64,000 nucleotides of DNA from contig NW_006497672.1 in assembly GCF_000471905.2 (NCBI RefSeq), positions 1,361,334 through 1,425,333 on the forward strand, given 5' to 3'. Below are positions 1 to 10,890 of this stretch, in pieces. The first letter of the stretch is position 1, and every line of letters starts with the position of its first letter. The position numbers were made by a program, and so were the translations under genes. The notes beneath the pieces were generated by a model. The model saw only the letters and a program-made list of their open reading frames with translations, had not been told where the DNA came from and searched no databases. The DNA comes from Amborella trichopoda. Taxonomy: Eukaryota; Streptophyta; Magnoliopsida; Amborellales; Amborellaceae.

Positions 1-299
1 GCAGTGTCAAAAGAAAGGGGAGAGAAGACAGGCGACGCTAAGCCTTCGCTGGGTATGGTAGAAGAAGGGGAAAAAGAAAACGTAGATGGCTCTTAGCCTT
101 CGCCGGCTATGTTAGAAGGAGACAAGAAGTGCAGCACATACGGCAATAGACTTCGCCATCTGAGACACAAGAGAGATGAAAGAGTTTTGATAGAGGCCCG
201 GCCGGCCATCCAGGTTAGGGCTCAGCTCACTGTTTATGTCTCAGAAATAAGAAGACATTACACCCGGCAAGAAGTCTGCCATGGGTGAATAGAGAAAAG

Positions 300-590
300 A
301 AACAAGAGCATAGAAAGAGAGACATGATAGATCAGAGGAGGAAGAGATAGAAAGAGATAAACATGAAAGCAAGAAAGAGAAAGGGAGAGAAGAGAGAAAA
401 ATGAAGAGAGAGAAAGAGAGAGATAGAGATGAGAGAAGAGAAGAGAGAAAGAGAGATAGAGATAAGAAATGAGGAGAGAGAAAGAGAGTTAGAGATGAGA
501 GGGAAAGAGAGATAGAGATAAGAAAATAGGAGAGAGAAAGAGGGGAGAAGAGAGCGAAAGGAAGATAAGAGGGAAAGGAGGAGAGAGAAA
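300..590. repeat. GA-rich low-complexity tract
   Basis: Nearly pure purine on the plus strand, built from GAGAGA, AGAAAG and GATAGAGAT words. It is the inverted counterpart of the CT-rich tract downstream of the TATA box in the other Ogre-type LTRs (40880-41060 and 58280-58470). The serine/leucine-rich frame read through it is a composition effect. Confidence 0.85.
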
Positions 591-734
591 GTTACCTTAT
601 CAAGGGGTACTGACCCTTTTTTTCTCTCTCCTCTCTCTCTCCAAGATGCACCAATGAAATCAAGCAAGAATTGAAGTCTTTATTGAATATTGAAGAATGA
701 ACCCAACCTTTTTTTTACAATTAGGCTTTGCATG

Positions 735-743
735 TTTATATAA
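735..743 (-). promoter_or_regulatory. LTR TATA box (inverted fragment)
   Basis: Minus strand reads TATATAAAC followed by ATGCAAAG, the same context as the TATA boxes of both LTRs of element B. An AATAAAG polyadenylation-like word follows about 50 bases downstream on the minus strand. Confidence 0.6.
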
Positions 744-993
744 AATTGGGCCCAAACATGAGTGGATGCACAAAAACTTCCTAAAATTGAAGACAATTAC
801 AATTTAATTGAATTAAAAGAAATTCTAAAAATGAGTGCAAAACGAATGTCTTGCAGTTGCCTAACAATGTGTGGAACTCTAGAAAAGTCCCTGCTGCTGC
901 CCGAGAACTTGCATGATCTTCCATGACTTATCCGGGGTTGCTTTGATGATCGTTTGATCGAAAGATAATTGTGAGGCCTCCAATCCACCCTCC

Positions 994-2945
994 ATGTCAG
1001 AGCTCATCTCTAAAGCGATTCATATAAAAGGTTTATCCAAGCACCATAGTGGAACCCACCAGCAGTCCTCTAGCTCGGGAAACAACTGGGGCAATGGCAA
1101 TTCTCGCTTCAATAATCTGGGCAACCAGCAGAAAGCGATGATTAGTGCAGTTGTCACCATGACTGACACAAAGAAAGCCACCCCTCAAACCTTGAACCTC
1201 TCCAAGGGGTTGTCACAGCTAAGGAATAGACACCGTAGGCTAGAGGCAAGCAGCAACAGTCCCATAATAAGGTCCCGTCCCCTAACAATGTAAATTGAAG
1301 TGACTACTAGATCCAACACCAGAACAAGGTGTACCCCTTCGAGAAGGAGTGGGGTTCCTGCGCTGCTTCGAGTATTATTAGAACAAAACATGATCCAATT
1401 ACCAAAATCCAAATCCCCAGAGCAAGGTGGATAGGAGACACATAAGAGGTACTGTCATAAGTAGGCCACCCCACTCAAGAGTGATATACTCACAAAAACA
1501 TTATCGAAGCCCTTATTAACAAGGGACAAATAATGCTCTAAGAGCTAAGGAAAGCATTCGGGGCAACTGAGGCTTCCCACATATTAACAATTCAAGGGGA
1601 TGATGAGGCACCCATTGTCCTCCATGCGCTATTCTCTGTAATGCTCGAAGAAGATCTCATCACACCAAAGTCGACAAGGTAGGCCAAGTTCCTGCCTCCA
1701 GAAGCTAAGAATATCTGGTGTCCGTATCATCTGATATAAGGCCATGACCTGAGCGAATTCACTGGCTTCCACGAACTCTTGGCAAAGAAGATGCACCAGC
1801 ACTAAGAAGTTCATGGTAACCCAGAAGGACACCCTCAGGTCCTAGCTCCACCAGTGCAAGAAAACCTCCCAACACAAGCCCAGTAAGTGTGTTATCCCTC
1901 TGCAAACCTTCTTCTAGGTGATTCTCCAACATGATCTTGTCACTCCCAAACCCGCCAGGAAACATAAGCGTCTTGCCCAAGGTACAAAAAATCATTGGTG
2001 CTCATATCACCAGGTAAGCCGAGGGAATGCTCTGGGTCGAAGCTGTAGTCGTAGAGAAAGTACAGAAAGGCCACATTGTTTGCATTGTTCTCTTAGAACG
2101 CTTTCAAGCAATCACTCCCATCCCAGAGGAGATCCCACTACAAGTCCCCTATGAGCCCACTAGACTATTCAGAGCCCTCGACTTCTCAGCCTTGGGAAGT
2201 CTACCATGGATGTAATAGGCTCAAGTCTTTGAAACGCGAGGCGGTCCGCCAAGCTAGGGCTACTCATCTGCCCAATGGGATGGACCAAACACTTCCCAAG
2301 CGAACCAAAAGGAGACGAGCACCTAGGTCAACTCACAGAAGGAATCATACCCCTCAACCATCAGTCGAGGAAAAATTTCTCAAGCCCCTTCCTCCACTGC
2401 TGACCGTACAAGAGTTCATCCCAAGTGCAACTCACCTTATCCCTTCGTTGAATCAAGTGAACATCTCTGAGTCATCAACTGCTCAGGACTCATCCAATAA
2501 GGGTGACGATGTTAAAAGAATCTCCCAATGATTAGAGCCTGGGAAAGACCTAAAATACCCCCTGCACACGTCCAATCCTGATGACGATGTAATAAACTAC
2601 CCAGAACACTCTAACTCTGCTTCTTATTCTTCTCCTCCCTATTCTTCTATCTCTTTCACAAGTGCAGTTCAGCGTTGCCCATATTTCGACGCTCTAAGTA
2701 GAGAACTCGAAGGCACCATCATCAGTAGGTCGCAACGAAAGCGCTTAAGAAAAATTATGGACCAAGAGGCCAGATTCTTAACTGTCATCGATGCCCTAGC
2801 AGCCCAAGCCAAGACTGAGCCATCTTCAAGTTCTTGTTCCAAGGAGGCCTCCCATATGGTGTAAATCTTGGAAGTATCACTTAGCACGGGGCAAATGCGC
2901 CTAAGATCAGGGAAGAAGCTACAACCCACACCTTAGAAGCTCAAG
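994..2945 (+). pseudogene. gag: A1 gag C-terminal remnant and post-gag linker
   Basis: This is the rear part of the Gag polyprotein, which packages the element RNA in a cytoplasmic particle. Frames here align with element B: SELISKAIHIKGLSKHHSGT at the start matches B near 46170, the AFGATEASHILTIQ segment (about 1550) matches B near 46725, and RLKSLKREAVRQAR (about 2218) matches B near 47127. A zinc-knuckle-like WCPYH...GHDLSEF lies near 1710, with its last cysteine replaced by phenylalanine. A second WCSYHQ segment lies near 2000, within a duplicated stretch that B has only once. A proline-rich basic tail follows to about 2530, then a segment with RSQRKRLRKIM. Several in-frame stops and shifts make it non-functional. 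The N-terminal half of gag is absent. Confidence 0.75.
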
Positions 2946-3071
2946 GTCCTCAAGTTTCCTGATTCTTCACTTTTCCCTGAGCCTCCACATCAAACCTCCA
3001 CATCCTTAATACAAATCTCGATTACCTCCCCATGAGCCCGGACCGCACTGGACGAACAAAAAACTCAGCCA

Positions 3072-3850
3072 GTGTCACAAACAAAAACTCAACCAAAACC
3101 TACTCCTAAACCTACCCTACCACCTAAACCATTGACAGGATCAGGAGCACAGAAGACAGATGAGGATAGGGTGAAATCTGATGTAGTTGGGAATTTGAGA
3201 AATCTTCCAACCCTTCTAAGTATCTATGATGCCCTTATGCTGTCTAGAGACTATTACCGTATGGCCTTGGTTCAAGCCCTTTTTAACCTGAAGGTGTACA
3301 AAAGTGCAGTGGAGCCTAATGAGGTGGACCCAGCCATCCTGAGTGGGTTCTTGGCGATCCCCTTTTTCGTGGATTACTTTTAGTTGAGAGGAAAATTTCA
3401 CAATCACCCTCTCTTCTTGACTGGTGAATTACATGCCTACCCTATCAAACGAATTATGCTGGATGGAGGGTCAGCAGTCAATCTAATCCCAAGAAGGATC
3501 CTCACCCGATTGGGATAGGATCTGAGGACCTCACTCCTACCTTAGTGGAGGGGTTCAACCAGTCATGAGAGAAGCTAGCTGGCATGGTGTGCCTTCACCT
3601 CAAGATCGGTGACTCTAATGATTATGCTCAGTTTCATGTAATCAACTCCAATATGTTTGACAATGTCCTGTTTGGCCTCCCTTGGCTTCACGATCTGGGG
3701 GTTGTTCCTTTCACACTCCACCAATGCTTCAAGTACAGCCAAACTGGGAGACATCACAGGGTCTATGTTGATAAGAGACCGTTCTCTGTAGCTAAGACCC
3801 ACTATGCCGATGCCAGGTACTTTGTCACGGATCTTTCAGCACTAGAATAG
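3072..3850 (+). pseudogene. pol: A1 aspartic protease of Pol (PRO)
   Basis: The retroelement protease cuts the Gag-Pol polyprotein inside the particle. The active-site region LDGGSAVNLIP lies at about 3459-3491, with the catalytic Asp at 3462-3464. It is followed by RRILTRLG and, after a frame change, by MVCLHLKIGDSNDYAQFHVI and NVLFGLPWLHDLGVVPFTLH (3584-3730), the usual flap and C-terminal half of plant Tat-group proteases. A proline-rich segment precedes the domain. A stop at 3381-3383, another after RLG near 3516, and a frameshift before 3584 break it. The DGGSA form of the active-site triad is common in the Tat/Ogre group. This is the only recognisable protease among the Ogre-like copies in the window. 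Confidence 0.8.
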
Positions 3851-3925
3851 CTAAAGGATGATGATTGGAAGGTTGTAAGAGAGACAGGAGTCTCATGTCA
3901 TGATGATGTCGAAGACCTTGAGCGA

Positions 3926-4330
3926 ATGATTACAGATATGTTCAAAGAGGAGGAAAGACAAGGCAGGATCCTCCACTTGACTCCTATTTACCCAAGTATA
4001 CCATGCCACATCTCTGAGGTCATGGTGTCATCACCCGAAGATGAAGCTTACCCCTCTACCTCTACTTCTAATTCGTCAGAACAAAATCACAAGCTAGAAG
4101 CAACTCTTGAGGCTGAGGAAGCCCTAGAGGTAGACCTTTCAGCACCGAGGGTCACTTACATGCCAGACCATCAAAAAGTCATGCATGTCCTCATTGCTCT
4201 CCTAGAAGCAAAATTGACGTACCAACCATCAGAAGCCACCACCATCCATGATCATCACCGCATGCAGCTCAACGCCGCAGGTGACCACTGCCATGCACAA
4301 CTCAACGCCACGGGTGACCATTGCCATTAG
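3926..4330 (+). pseudogene. A1 linker between PRO and missing RT
   Basis: An open frame of 134 residues following the protease. It begins MITDMFKEEERQGRILH and becomes acidic and serine-rich (DEAYPSTSTSNSS, EATLEAEEALEVDL). Such acidic linkers between PRO and RT are usual in Tat-lineage polyproteins, and B has a comparable acidic stretch just before the N gap. The last 25 residues come from a short tandem repeat of about 36 bases (4256-4400, CTCAACGCC plus GTGACCA words), so the polyprotein ends in repeat DNA. The RT that should follow is absent. Confidence 0.5.
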
Positions 4331-5250
4331 TTGGCCAACGACATGCGTGACCTTTGCCATGAGTGGCATGCTACCGAGGGTGACTGTCTCTATACGCTAC
4401 ATTGCACCGCACGAAGGCAGCAATGTTGCATACGACTTAATGGAGCGCATGCCTTTATGAGGCCCCAGTTCCCACTGGCCCCAAGTCCCAGGGGGGAATT
4501 TAAAGTTTCATGCCTCTTCGGTTTCCCGAAGCCTCGCTCCTTGTTGATGGTCCACCTACTCACAACCTTTCACCTTCCCCGCAACTCTTCGGGTTCCACC
4601 AGAAATACTCCTCCGACCACTGGGAACCCCTGCCTGACCCTATTCTTTACTCTTACCAACTGTCGGGAATATCAATAAACCACCAGAATCTTCGTAGAAG
4701 CTCCCCTGTGACCCTGTGTGCTTCCCTCTCCCTTCTTCGCACTCCTCTACTCACTAGAAAATTGCATAGCTCATGGAAGAACCATAGTTCAACCTCCATT
4801 ATCCTTGACAATAATCACAAGGTCATCGTGAGGTCATCGAAAAACTCTCTGTCAGTGTCAGCAGTCCCTGTTTGTCCTGCTTGGAACTTGCTGAAGCTCC
4901 TCTACGATGCCGGCAACTCCGGCAGGCTCTCTTCTTCTACTAAAAAACCCATTGTTCCCTGCTCGAGAAGGTTGGCACTCTCCGAAAATGTTTGTAAGAA
5001 CTCTACGAAGGTTCACAACTTATTGAAGTTCACTCAAGACCTTCTAAATGCCTGTACACTGTCAGCAAAAGCTTTTGCCGAAAGTCTCTCGATGAAAATT
5101 CTCTTGCTCTAAAATGCTCACACTGTTTTACCAAAAGTGAAACAATAAGATGGGGTTCTACCCTTTTATAGATGAGAGTAACATAGGTTGCCCTTCACAA
5201 GTTTGAAATGACGCTCTAGTCCTCGTCTTCAGCCGGCGATAGGTCCAGGG
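4331..5250 (+). other. A1 post-deletion region with unexplained 200-residue open frame
   Basis: The sequence passes straight from the PRO linker to what in B lies after integrase, so RT, RNase H and integrase (about 3 kb) are missing. The longest open frame is 4510-5112 (200 residues, rich in Ser, Leu, Pro and His). I recognise no domain in it. The aligned part of B near 51750-52130 does not keep the frame, so coding is doubtful. The stretch may instead be the leader of an antisense transcript from the TATA box at 5161-5171. Confidence 0.45.
5161..5171 (-). promoter_or_regulatory. Putative antisense TATA box in A1
   Basis: The minus strand reads CTATAAAAGGG, a strong TATA consensus. Element B has CTATATAAGG at the matching place (52177-52186), in similar flanking sequence (a GTGAAAC word about 25-40 bases to the left on the plus strand). 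Transcription would run leftwards over 4250-5130. Some Tat-lineage elements are known to carry antisense ORFs here. No long minus-strand ORF is visible in A1. Confidence 0.4.
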
Positions 5251-5369
5251 TGGGGCGGCTCAAGCCCGAGGCCTGAATGCGAGTCATTGCTGCTCGTTCC
5301 TCATGAGTCTATTGCCGTCTATTGCTATCGCCATGCCATAATGTTGAACACGGCCTCCGAATGCTAATG

Positions 5370-5625
5370 TCACACGCTTAACAAGAAGCTATCATCATGC
5401 GCTTCATAAGAAGCTAATGCTGTGCCCTTCAACAAGAAGCTATTGCCGCACACTTCATTAAGAGGCTTAACACCATGCGCTTCACAAGAGGCTAACTCCA
5501 TGTGCGTTATCCACAAGCCCAATGTCATGTGTGCATCATCCATGCCTAACACCACATGCATCATTCCAAGCCTAATGTCATGCGCATTTGTAAGCCATCA
5601 CCTAGACATTACAACATGATCATTG
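5370..5625 (+). repeat. Short tandem array, about 35 bp
   Basis: Degenerate repeats of a GCGCTTCACAAGAAGCTAA-like unit, alternating with CATGCGC and CCTAATGTCATG words. About seven copies. No counterpart is obvious in B, which carries a different array (52290-52640) in this interval. Confidence 0.65.
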
Positions 5626-5739
5626 TTCTGCATCCCCAGAGAGTTCATTCCCTCCACCACAGTCATCACTCCTCAGTAAGTCGAGTCTCTAATTACGGCT
5701 CTGTTACCCCAAGAAGTCACATTCACCCACCTAAATGAT

Positions 5740-6930
5740 CTAGGTGTACGATCCTAAACTGCACTGTCCAAACTATATGACATTAAACTGTACCAGAGAT
5801 CTTGTTGCACGACCTTAAACTGTAGCAGAGATCTAGTTGCATGACCTTAAACTGCATCCTCGTTGCATGACTTTAATCTGCCTAGACATGGTCCAACATA
5901 CAAGACCTAAAATTGTGATGCATGTCCCTGTACCAAGACATAAAACAACGTGACAAATAGTCCATGTGCATGACTTTAATCTTTGAAATGGATGGGCCTC
6001 TCCACAGGGTGTATTCTACCACTATCCCCAATGGGGTTACACCTCTACTCTGGACTGTCATTCCAGTGAAGCTACATGCAAGCCACTGTCCCTCCTCCCC
6101 AGTAGAAGTCACATCCATATTGCAGCCCATTATCCCCAGGGAGTTAGGGTCATTCTTATCTTTTCAATCCTTAGTGCGGTTGTATCTGTGCTCTGGCCTG
6201 TCATTCTCAGAAGAGTTACACGCCTACCATTACTCATTATCCACGTAGATTCATATTTACCCCATTAATTCTCAGTGGGTCCACTTCTCACCGAGCCACT
6301 ATCCCCCACGAAGATTTACTTATACGGCGACCCACCTAAATGGTCCAGGTGCACAACCCTAAACTGCATGGTCCAAACTATATGACCGTAAACTGTAGCG
6401 GAGGTCTAGTTTCACGACCCTAAACTGCAGCGGAGGTCTAGTTTCACGGCCTTAAACTACAGAACTACTGTCCAAGTTATATGACCTTAAACCATAGTGT
6501 ACGTCCTAGCCACATGACGTTAAACTACTTTGCCCAGGTCCAGGAAGCATGACCTTAAAGACTCCCCCACACATGTGTACATGCCATTTACGTGCATCTT
6601 CACACACGCCTTCCCTAACCGACCCGTTCATGTGCACACACCACCTTCATTGCTTCCCCAGTTAGTTCATTAATTTCATTACCATTCATCATTCCCCAAT
6701 GAGTTAGTGGGGACCCATCCCGCCAACCATATGTGTCATCAGCTAGTGGGTTACACTATCCACCTCCCATTTCCTCAAAATGAGTGTAATCACCACCATG
6801 CTCACTCCATAGCCTCCAAAGATTGCCATCTATCACCACCATGGTCCAGCTGTATGACCCTAAACTATAGTACACGTCCTGGCTGCATGATGTTAAAAGG
6901 CTTCACACTGGTCCCAAAGGCATGACCCTA
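5740..6930 (+). repeat. ATGACCTTAAACT minisatellite of A1
   Basis: A core close to ATGACCTTAAACT recurs every 30-35 bases, joined by spacers such as GTCCAAACTATATG, GGAGGTCTAGTTTCACG and GTAGCAGAGATCTAG. The array is densest at 5745-6560 and returns at 6840-6935. Between these lies Pro/Cys-poor non-coding sequence with CCCCAGTGAGTT-type words. Element B carries the same array at 54585-55150 and 55490-55700, so it is a family trait. Confidence 0.8.
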
Positions 6931-7399
6931 AACACATCTTCACAAAAGAAAAAGAGAGGAAATAATAGGCATGGTGTATACCTAGACAAGGGAATGCCAT
7001 GAGTAAAAAAAACAGATGAGCATGGTCACAAAACTATGAGTAAAAGAGTTTCATAAGAATAAAAACCTGGGCACGGTGAAAACCCCAAAAGGACACCATG
7101 AGCAAAAAAGGATGAAAAGGGGTGGACATGGCCGCACACTCATGAGTAAAAGAATCAAAAATTAAAAGAGGTTGGTGAAAACCATTTTTACAGTGCCACT
7201 TTGCCAGTCCAGGTGAAACCCCACAAAGGGCACTTGGACCTATAATGCAGGTTGATGCAGCATCACAGCCTCAGTCGACACCTAATTGCCAAACAGGTGT
7301 AATTCTGGAAAACGAAGTCCACACAAAATCCTCACGTGTCAGGATCCAATAAAAAACACATGATGGCTCACCCGACAGTGAGAACCTCACAAGATATCC
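6931..7399 (+). other. A1 3' non-coding region, no gene seen
   Basis: Non-coding sequence with repeated ATGAGTAAAA and GGTGAAAACC words. It aligns with B 55735-56010 (CATGGTGTATACCT, GGGCACGGTGAAAACC). Short open frames here are not conserved. Confidence 0.6.
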
Positions 7400-7840
7400 C
7401 AAACACCAAAAAGAAGAGGAGTCCTTGAGGGTGAGGACGATGACCAAAAGATCCCTCGAAAAATAAGAAAATTCCTTGAGGGTGAGGACGATGGCTAAAA
7501 GATCCCTCCAATAACAAGAAAACTCCTTAACGTTCAGGACAATGACTGAAAGATCCCTCCACAAACAAACCAAGAAGAGTCCTTAAGGGTGAGGTTGATG
7601 ACTGAAAGATCCCTCCAAAAAATAAATCAGTCCCTAGGGTGAGGACAATGACAACAAGATTCCTCAAAAACACAAAATAGCCCTATGGGGTACCATCCAA
7701 TAGGGTGAGGACTACAAATACCAATCTCTCCATGTCACAAACTCATCTGACAGGGTGAAGACATTAAAAACTAACCCATACAGTCCCGTGAGGGTGAGGA
7801 CTGCGATAAGATCCCTCAAAGTCTCTTTTCCCCTAAAGTC
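7400..7840 (+). repeat. A1 tandem array, about 60-66 bp
   Basis: Six to seven degenerate copies containing AGGGTGAGGACGATG and AAAAGATCCCTC. B has only about one remnant unit (56540-56590), so this array expanded in A1 or contracted in B. Confidence 0.7.
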
Positions 7841-8010
7841 TCCATGGATGGATCTGTACATTGCATCCAAATATCTGAGCATCCTAGTTACAGCATTGCG
7901 TGAATCTCCTCAGCATTCACGTGGTCCTATGACTAGGACGAAAAAAGAAAAAAAGCTGGAGGAAATTTTTTGAATGTTGTCCTTCTTTCTTCTCTTGAAG
8001 CACAACATTC

Positions 8011-8022
8011 GATAGGGCATGC
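8011..8022 (+). other. A1 polypurine tract before 3' LTR
   Basis: GATAGGGCATGC sits directly before the inferred LTR start TATTTGAAG. B has GGTGGGGCAAGC before TATTTGAAC at the same place. This is the expected plus-strand priming site; the match in A1 is weakened by mutation. Confidence 0.5.
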
Positions 8023-10890
8023 TATTTGAAGATACTTTTCAGCACTATGGGTCCCCGATGCGAAATAAAAGAGAGAAGCCGGTCAATAAAGCTTGATAAA
8101 CAGTGGAAATTTTGATTACCTCATAATGACCTCTTAACTATTCAAGATCTTCATAAGGACTCCTAAAAGTCTCCTGCCAAGTTTCATCACATTCCGACAT
8201 GTCTAGAGCAGTGCAAATTGAGAAACAGTTTCTGTAGAATCAGCCTCTAGCACCCTGAAACGGACCCCTGTAAATGAAACCCTGCTTTCAGAGCATAAAA
8301 TGGCCATGTGACCACTACCATTAGATCAGGCATGGTTGAAAACCCCCAGGGGTCAAATTTTAGCTTAAAAGGACACTCCAGGAAGAAGTTATGGGTAAAA
8401 GACCAAAACAGGAGGAGCTGCACACTATTCTCGTGCAGCTACCCTGCAAGTAATCTCCATTAAAGGGACAGTCACGAACAATAACTTGCAACACTCGTAT
8501 CTCACTTTTTCGAGATCAGATCTCTCTCAAACTTGTTATAGCATGTTCATCTAGTCAAGACGAGCGTTTTGATATGCGGTACGTCTTGTGACGATGACGG
8601 AGCCGGGAGAAGCTAGAGAGAAGTTCGTGATTCGAAGCCGCATGTTGCAGAAAATCAGCTGGACATCCACTCACTCAAGCGGCCAAATCACAGTGCCCGT
8701 GAACCTGATCAATGTGAAACTAGTTGCATCGCATGCATAAGGTCCATGGCTATCACTGATTCAAACCCTACACATGATGAATGGTTGGGTTTTACATAAG
8801 GTCAAGTCGAAGTCACTGCAGATTCTGGCAACCAGAATCCCAAATTCCGGCCCAAGTCCAATATTGTTAAATCTTCTTCCGAGCACAAAATCGAGCTGCG
8901 TTTGTTGTCACACGATCGTGACGGCATGCTCAGTATAATTCAGCGAAGAAATTGAAGAAAAACATCAAGATGAAGACGCACTATCAATCAAAAGTTTTCA
9001 AGATCTATTCAAATTTCAAGTTACATGATCAGTACTTTAAAGTGTGATTTATGGATTAAAATTATTATCAAAATAATCGTAGCATCAAGCTTTACCTAAT
9101 GGAAATTATCTTTCATTCATTTCGATGCTGGATCGTCAATGGATCATTTAAGAAGAATCAAGAACGTCCCTAGTTCTCAATAGGGACTGTTTTGGAATTT
9201 TCTTAATTGTTAGGCAAGGGCAAATCAATACCCCTTTTTCCTTTTATTTAATTCAAATAAGTCTTAATTATCATCAATTAGGGTAATATTAGGGTGATCC
9301 ACCCTTGTTTTAACACTAGTCTATAAATAGACGCTACCTTTCGTTGTAAATGGATCCCTCTTTTAGACTCACAGGGACTCTTTCGATTAATAAAAATTCT
9401 TTTCAAGAGAACAAGTTGGGCCACGTTTCTTCTTTGGAGAGAGAGAGAGAGGAGAGATAGAGTTTAGAGTGGTGCCCCTCCTATCTTTAAGGTATTTTCT
9501 CTTTCTTCCCTTCTTTTCTCTTTTTGGTTTTCTTTTTCCCTTCTTCTCTCTCTTCTTCTCTTTTTCTTCTTCGTCTGAGTCTTTCTCAGAGGCCATGCGC
9601 GGCAGTGGCAATGTTGTGCATCCCTATTTCTTTCTTCCCCCCTCTTGTGGTTTCGCAGCTAGTGCATGGCGATGATAGCACCATGTGTGAGCTTCTCTCT
9701 CTTACTTCGTTCATCTCTTTCCCTCAACATGGTTCACGCAAGCGTTAGTCATCGTTATGTGTAACGTCGTCTGAAGGAGCACACAATGAGCCAGGCCTCG
9801 CTCAAATAGCATGTCGGGCTTCTATTTCAATTCTAGGATTGGCATCACGTGTGGTGACGTGTATTGTCGACCGTAGTCTATCTCTCTTTCCTCCTACAGG
9901 TCGCAAACGATGATGCTTATCACTGCCAGCTGGGATCTCACCGATGCTACACGTTTATTGCAGACGAGGATGCGTAATGCCCTCTGTAGGCTTCTCTTGT
10001 GTCCTGTGCCTATCGCAGACAGTAATGCTTATCGCTGCTCGAGAAGGGTCACGACGATGACTATCGCCGTCTGCAGTTTTCTTTTGTGCACTCAATGCCT
10101 ATCGCCACCTGCAGGCTTCCTTTGTGTGCTCTGTGCATATCACAAATGACGATACCTATCGCTGCTCGTGCTGCCTTCTCGTGTTGTCGAGGGTGATGGC
10201 TAACACTGTATGTGGTTCACTGTATGTGGTTCACTGCTTGCCGTTTCACGGCGAGCAGCAGTGTCAAAGGGCCATGACACCGTTAGTACACAGCTGTGGG
10301 AGGCGATGCCTAATGCTGCCAGGACCTTCCTCCTTCGTCGTCTCGTGTCTTCTCTTTGTTCTCTTTTCTTCACCTCTCGCTTGACTAAAGGAGACTCAGT
10401 CTAACAATATCATAGTAGTCTGGCTATCAAGCAGTATTGTCGTTGTACTGGTCCAGAGTACCATTCCTATCTTACTGCCACCCCAGATTAGGACAGTCCT
10501 ATCAGCCTTGGTTTCGACTAGTATTGTCATCGTGCCGGACTGAGTTGCCATGCCAGTCTTGCTACCACTCTGAGTCAGTCACTGTATTGGTCCAGCTATC
10601 ATGCTAGTTTTGTTCCCTTGTAGAGTCCTCTTCTCTTTTCTCCCCTCATTCGCACCCTCTTTTTCATCACCCTAACTTCTCATCTTCTCTTCTATACAAA
10701 TGTGCATTTCCTTAAGACAAGGGTGGGTCCCTCGACCCACTTGTCTTGTAAATTAACCATGATAGTGCTGTGCAGAAAACATGGAGATTACAGGTCAAAG
10801 GAGGTGATTTCGAACCAGCTGAAGCAGCTGAGGGGACTTTCTATCGTGATCTAAGAGGGCACCTGTGTGACTCAGCCAAAAACGAGAAAG
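8023..10890 (+). mobile_element. A1 3' LTR, truncated by M
   Basis: Homologous to B LTRs from their first bases (TTTTCAGCAC, GGTCAATAAAGC, CAGTGGAAAT) through a TATA box at 9322, an AATAAA at 9389-9394, a GAGAGAGAGAGA run, a donor-like AAGGTAT at 9489-9495 and CT-rich DNA. It ends with the pre-PBS landmark GTGATCTAAGAGGGC near 10843-10857. It stops at 10890, an estimated 200 bases short of the LTR end by comparison with B, where M begins. About 9600-10620 holds degenerate repeats (GCCTATCGC, GTCTTGCTACC words) and no gene. Confidence 0.75.
9322..9329 (+). promoter_or_regulatory. A1 LTR TATA box
   Basis: TATAAATA in the same LTR position as the TATA boxes of B (40738 and 58124), followed by AATAAA at 9389-9394. 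Confidence 0.6.

Larger units (their letters stand above)
1..985 (-). mobile_element. Inverted Ogre-type LTR fragment
   Basis: On the minus strand this aligns by eye with the LTR of element B (40480-40900 and 57830-58270). Shared landmarks, in order, are ATCTTTCGATC, a GGCAGCAGCAGGGACT-like run, CACATTGTTAGGCAA, AATTAAATTGTAAT, a TATA box before AACATGCAAAG, a GAGAGAGAGAG run and AAGGTAA. The first part of the LTR is missing at the junction near 985-991, and the rest runs out of the window. There is no coding content. Its orientation is opposite to the gag fragment that follows. Confidence 0.8.
991..10890 (+). mobile_element. A1: non-autonomous Ogre-like Ty3/gypsy element, 5'-truncated
   Basis: A plus-strand element lacking its 5' LTR and the first part of gag. 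In order it holds gag remnants, protease, a linker, a direct jump to 3' non-coding sequence with no RT, RNase H or integrase, several tandem arrays, a polypurine tract and a 3' LTR. The LTR is cut at 10890 where element M begins. Gag and 3' sequences align with element B (46170-48100 and 51700-56800), so A1 and B are one family. The left junction, abutting an inverted LTR, could be a real rearrangement or an assembly join. Confidence 0.75.

Noticed and set aside
332-667. Long minus-strand Ser/Leu/Phe-rich frame
   Set aside because: Translation of a GA/CT simple tract inside an LTR; amino-acid content follows base composition.
4510-5112. 200-codon frame taken as a possible accessory gene of A1
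   Set aside because: No domain recognised and not kept in the aligned part of B; listed as unexplained only.
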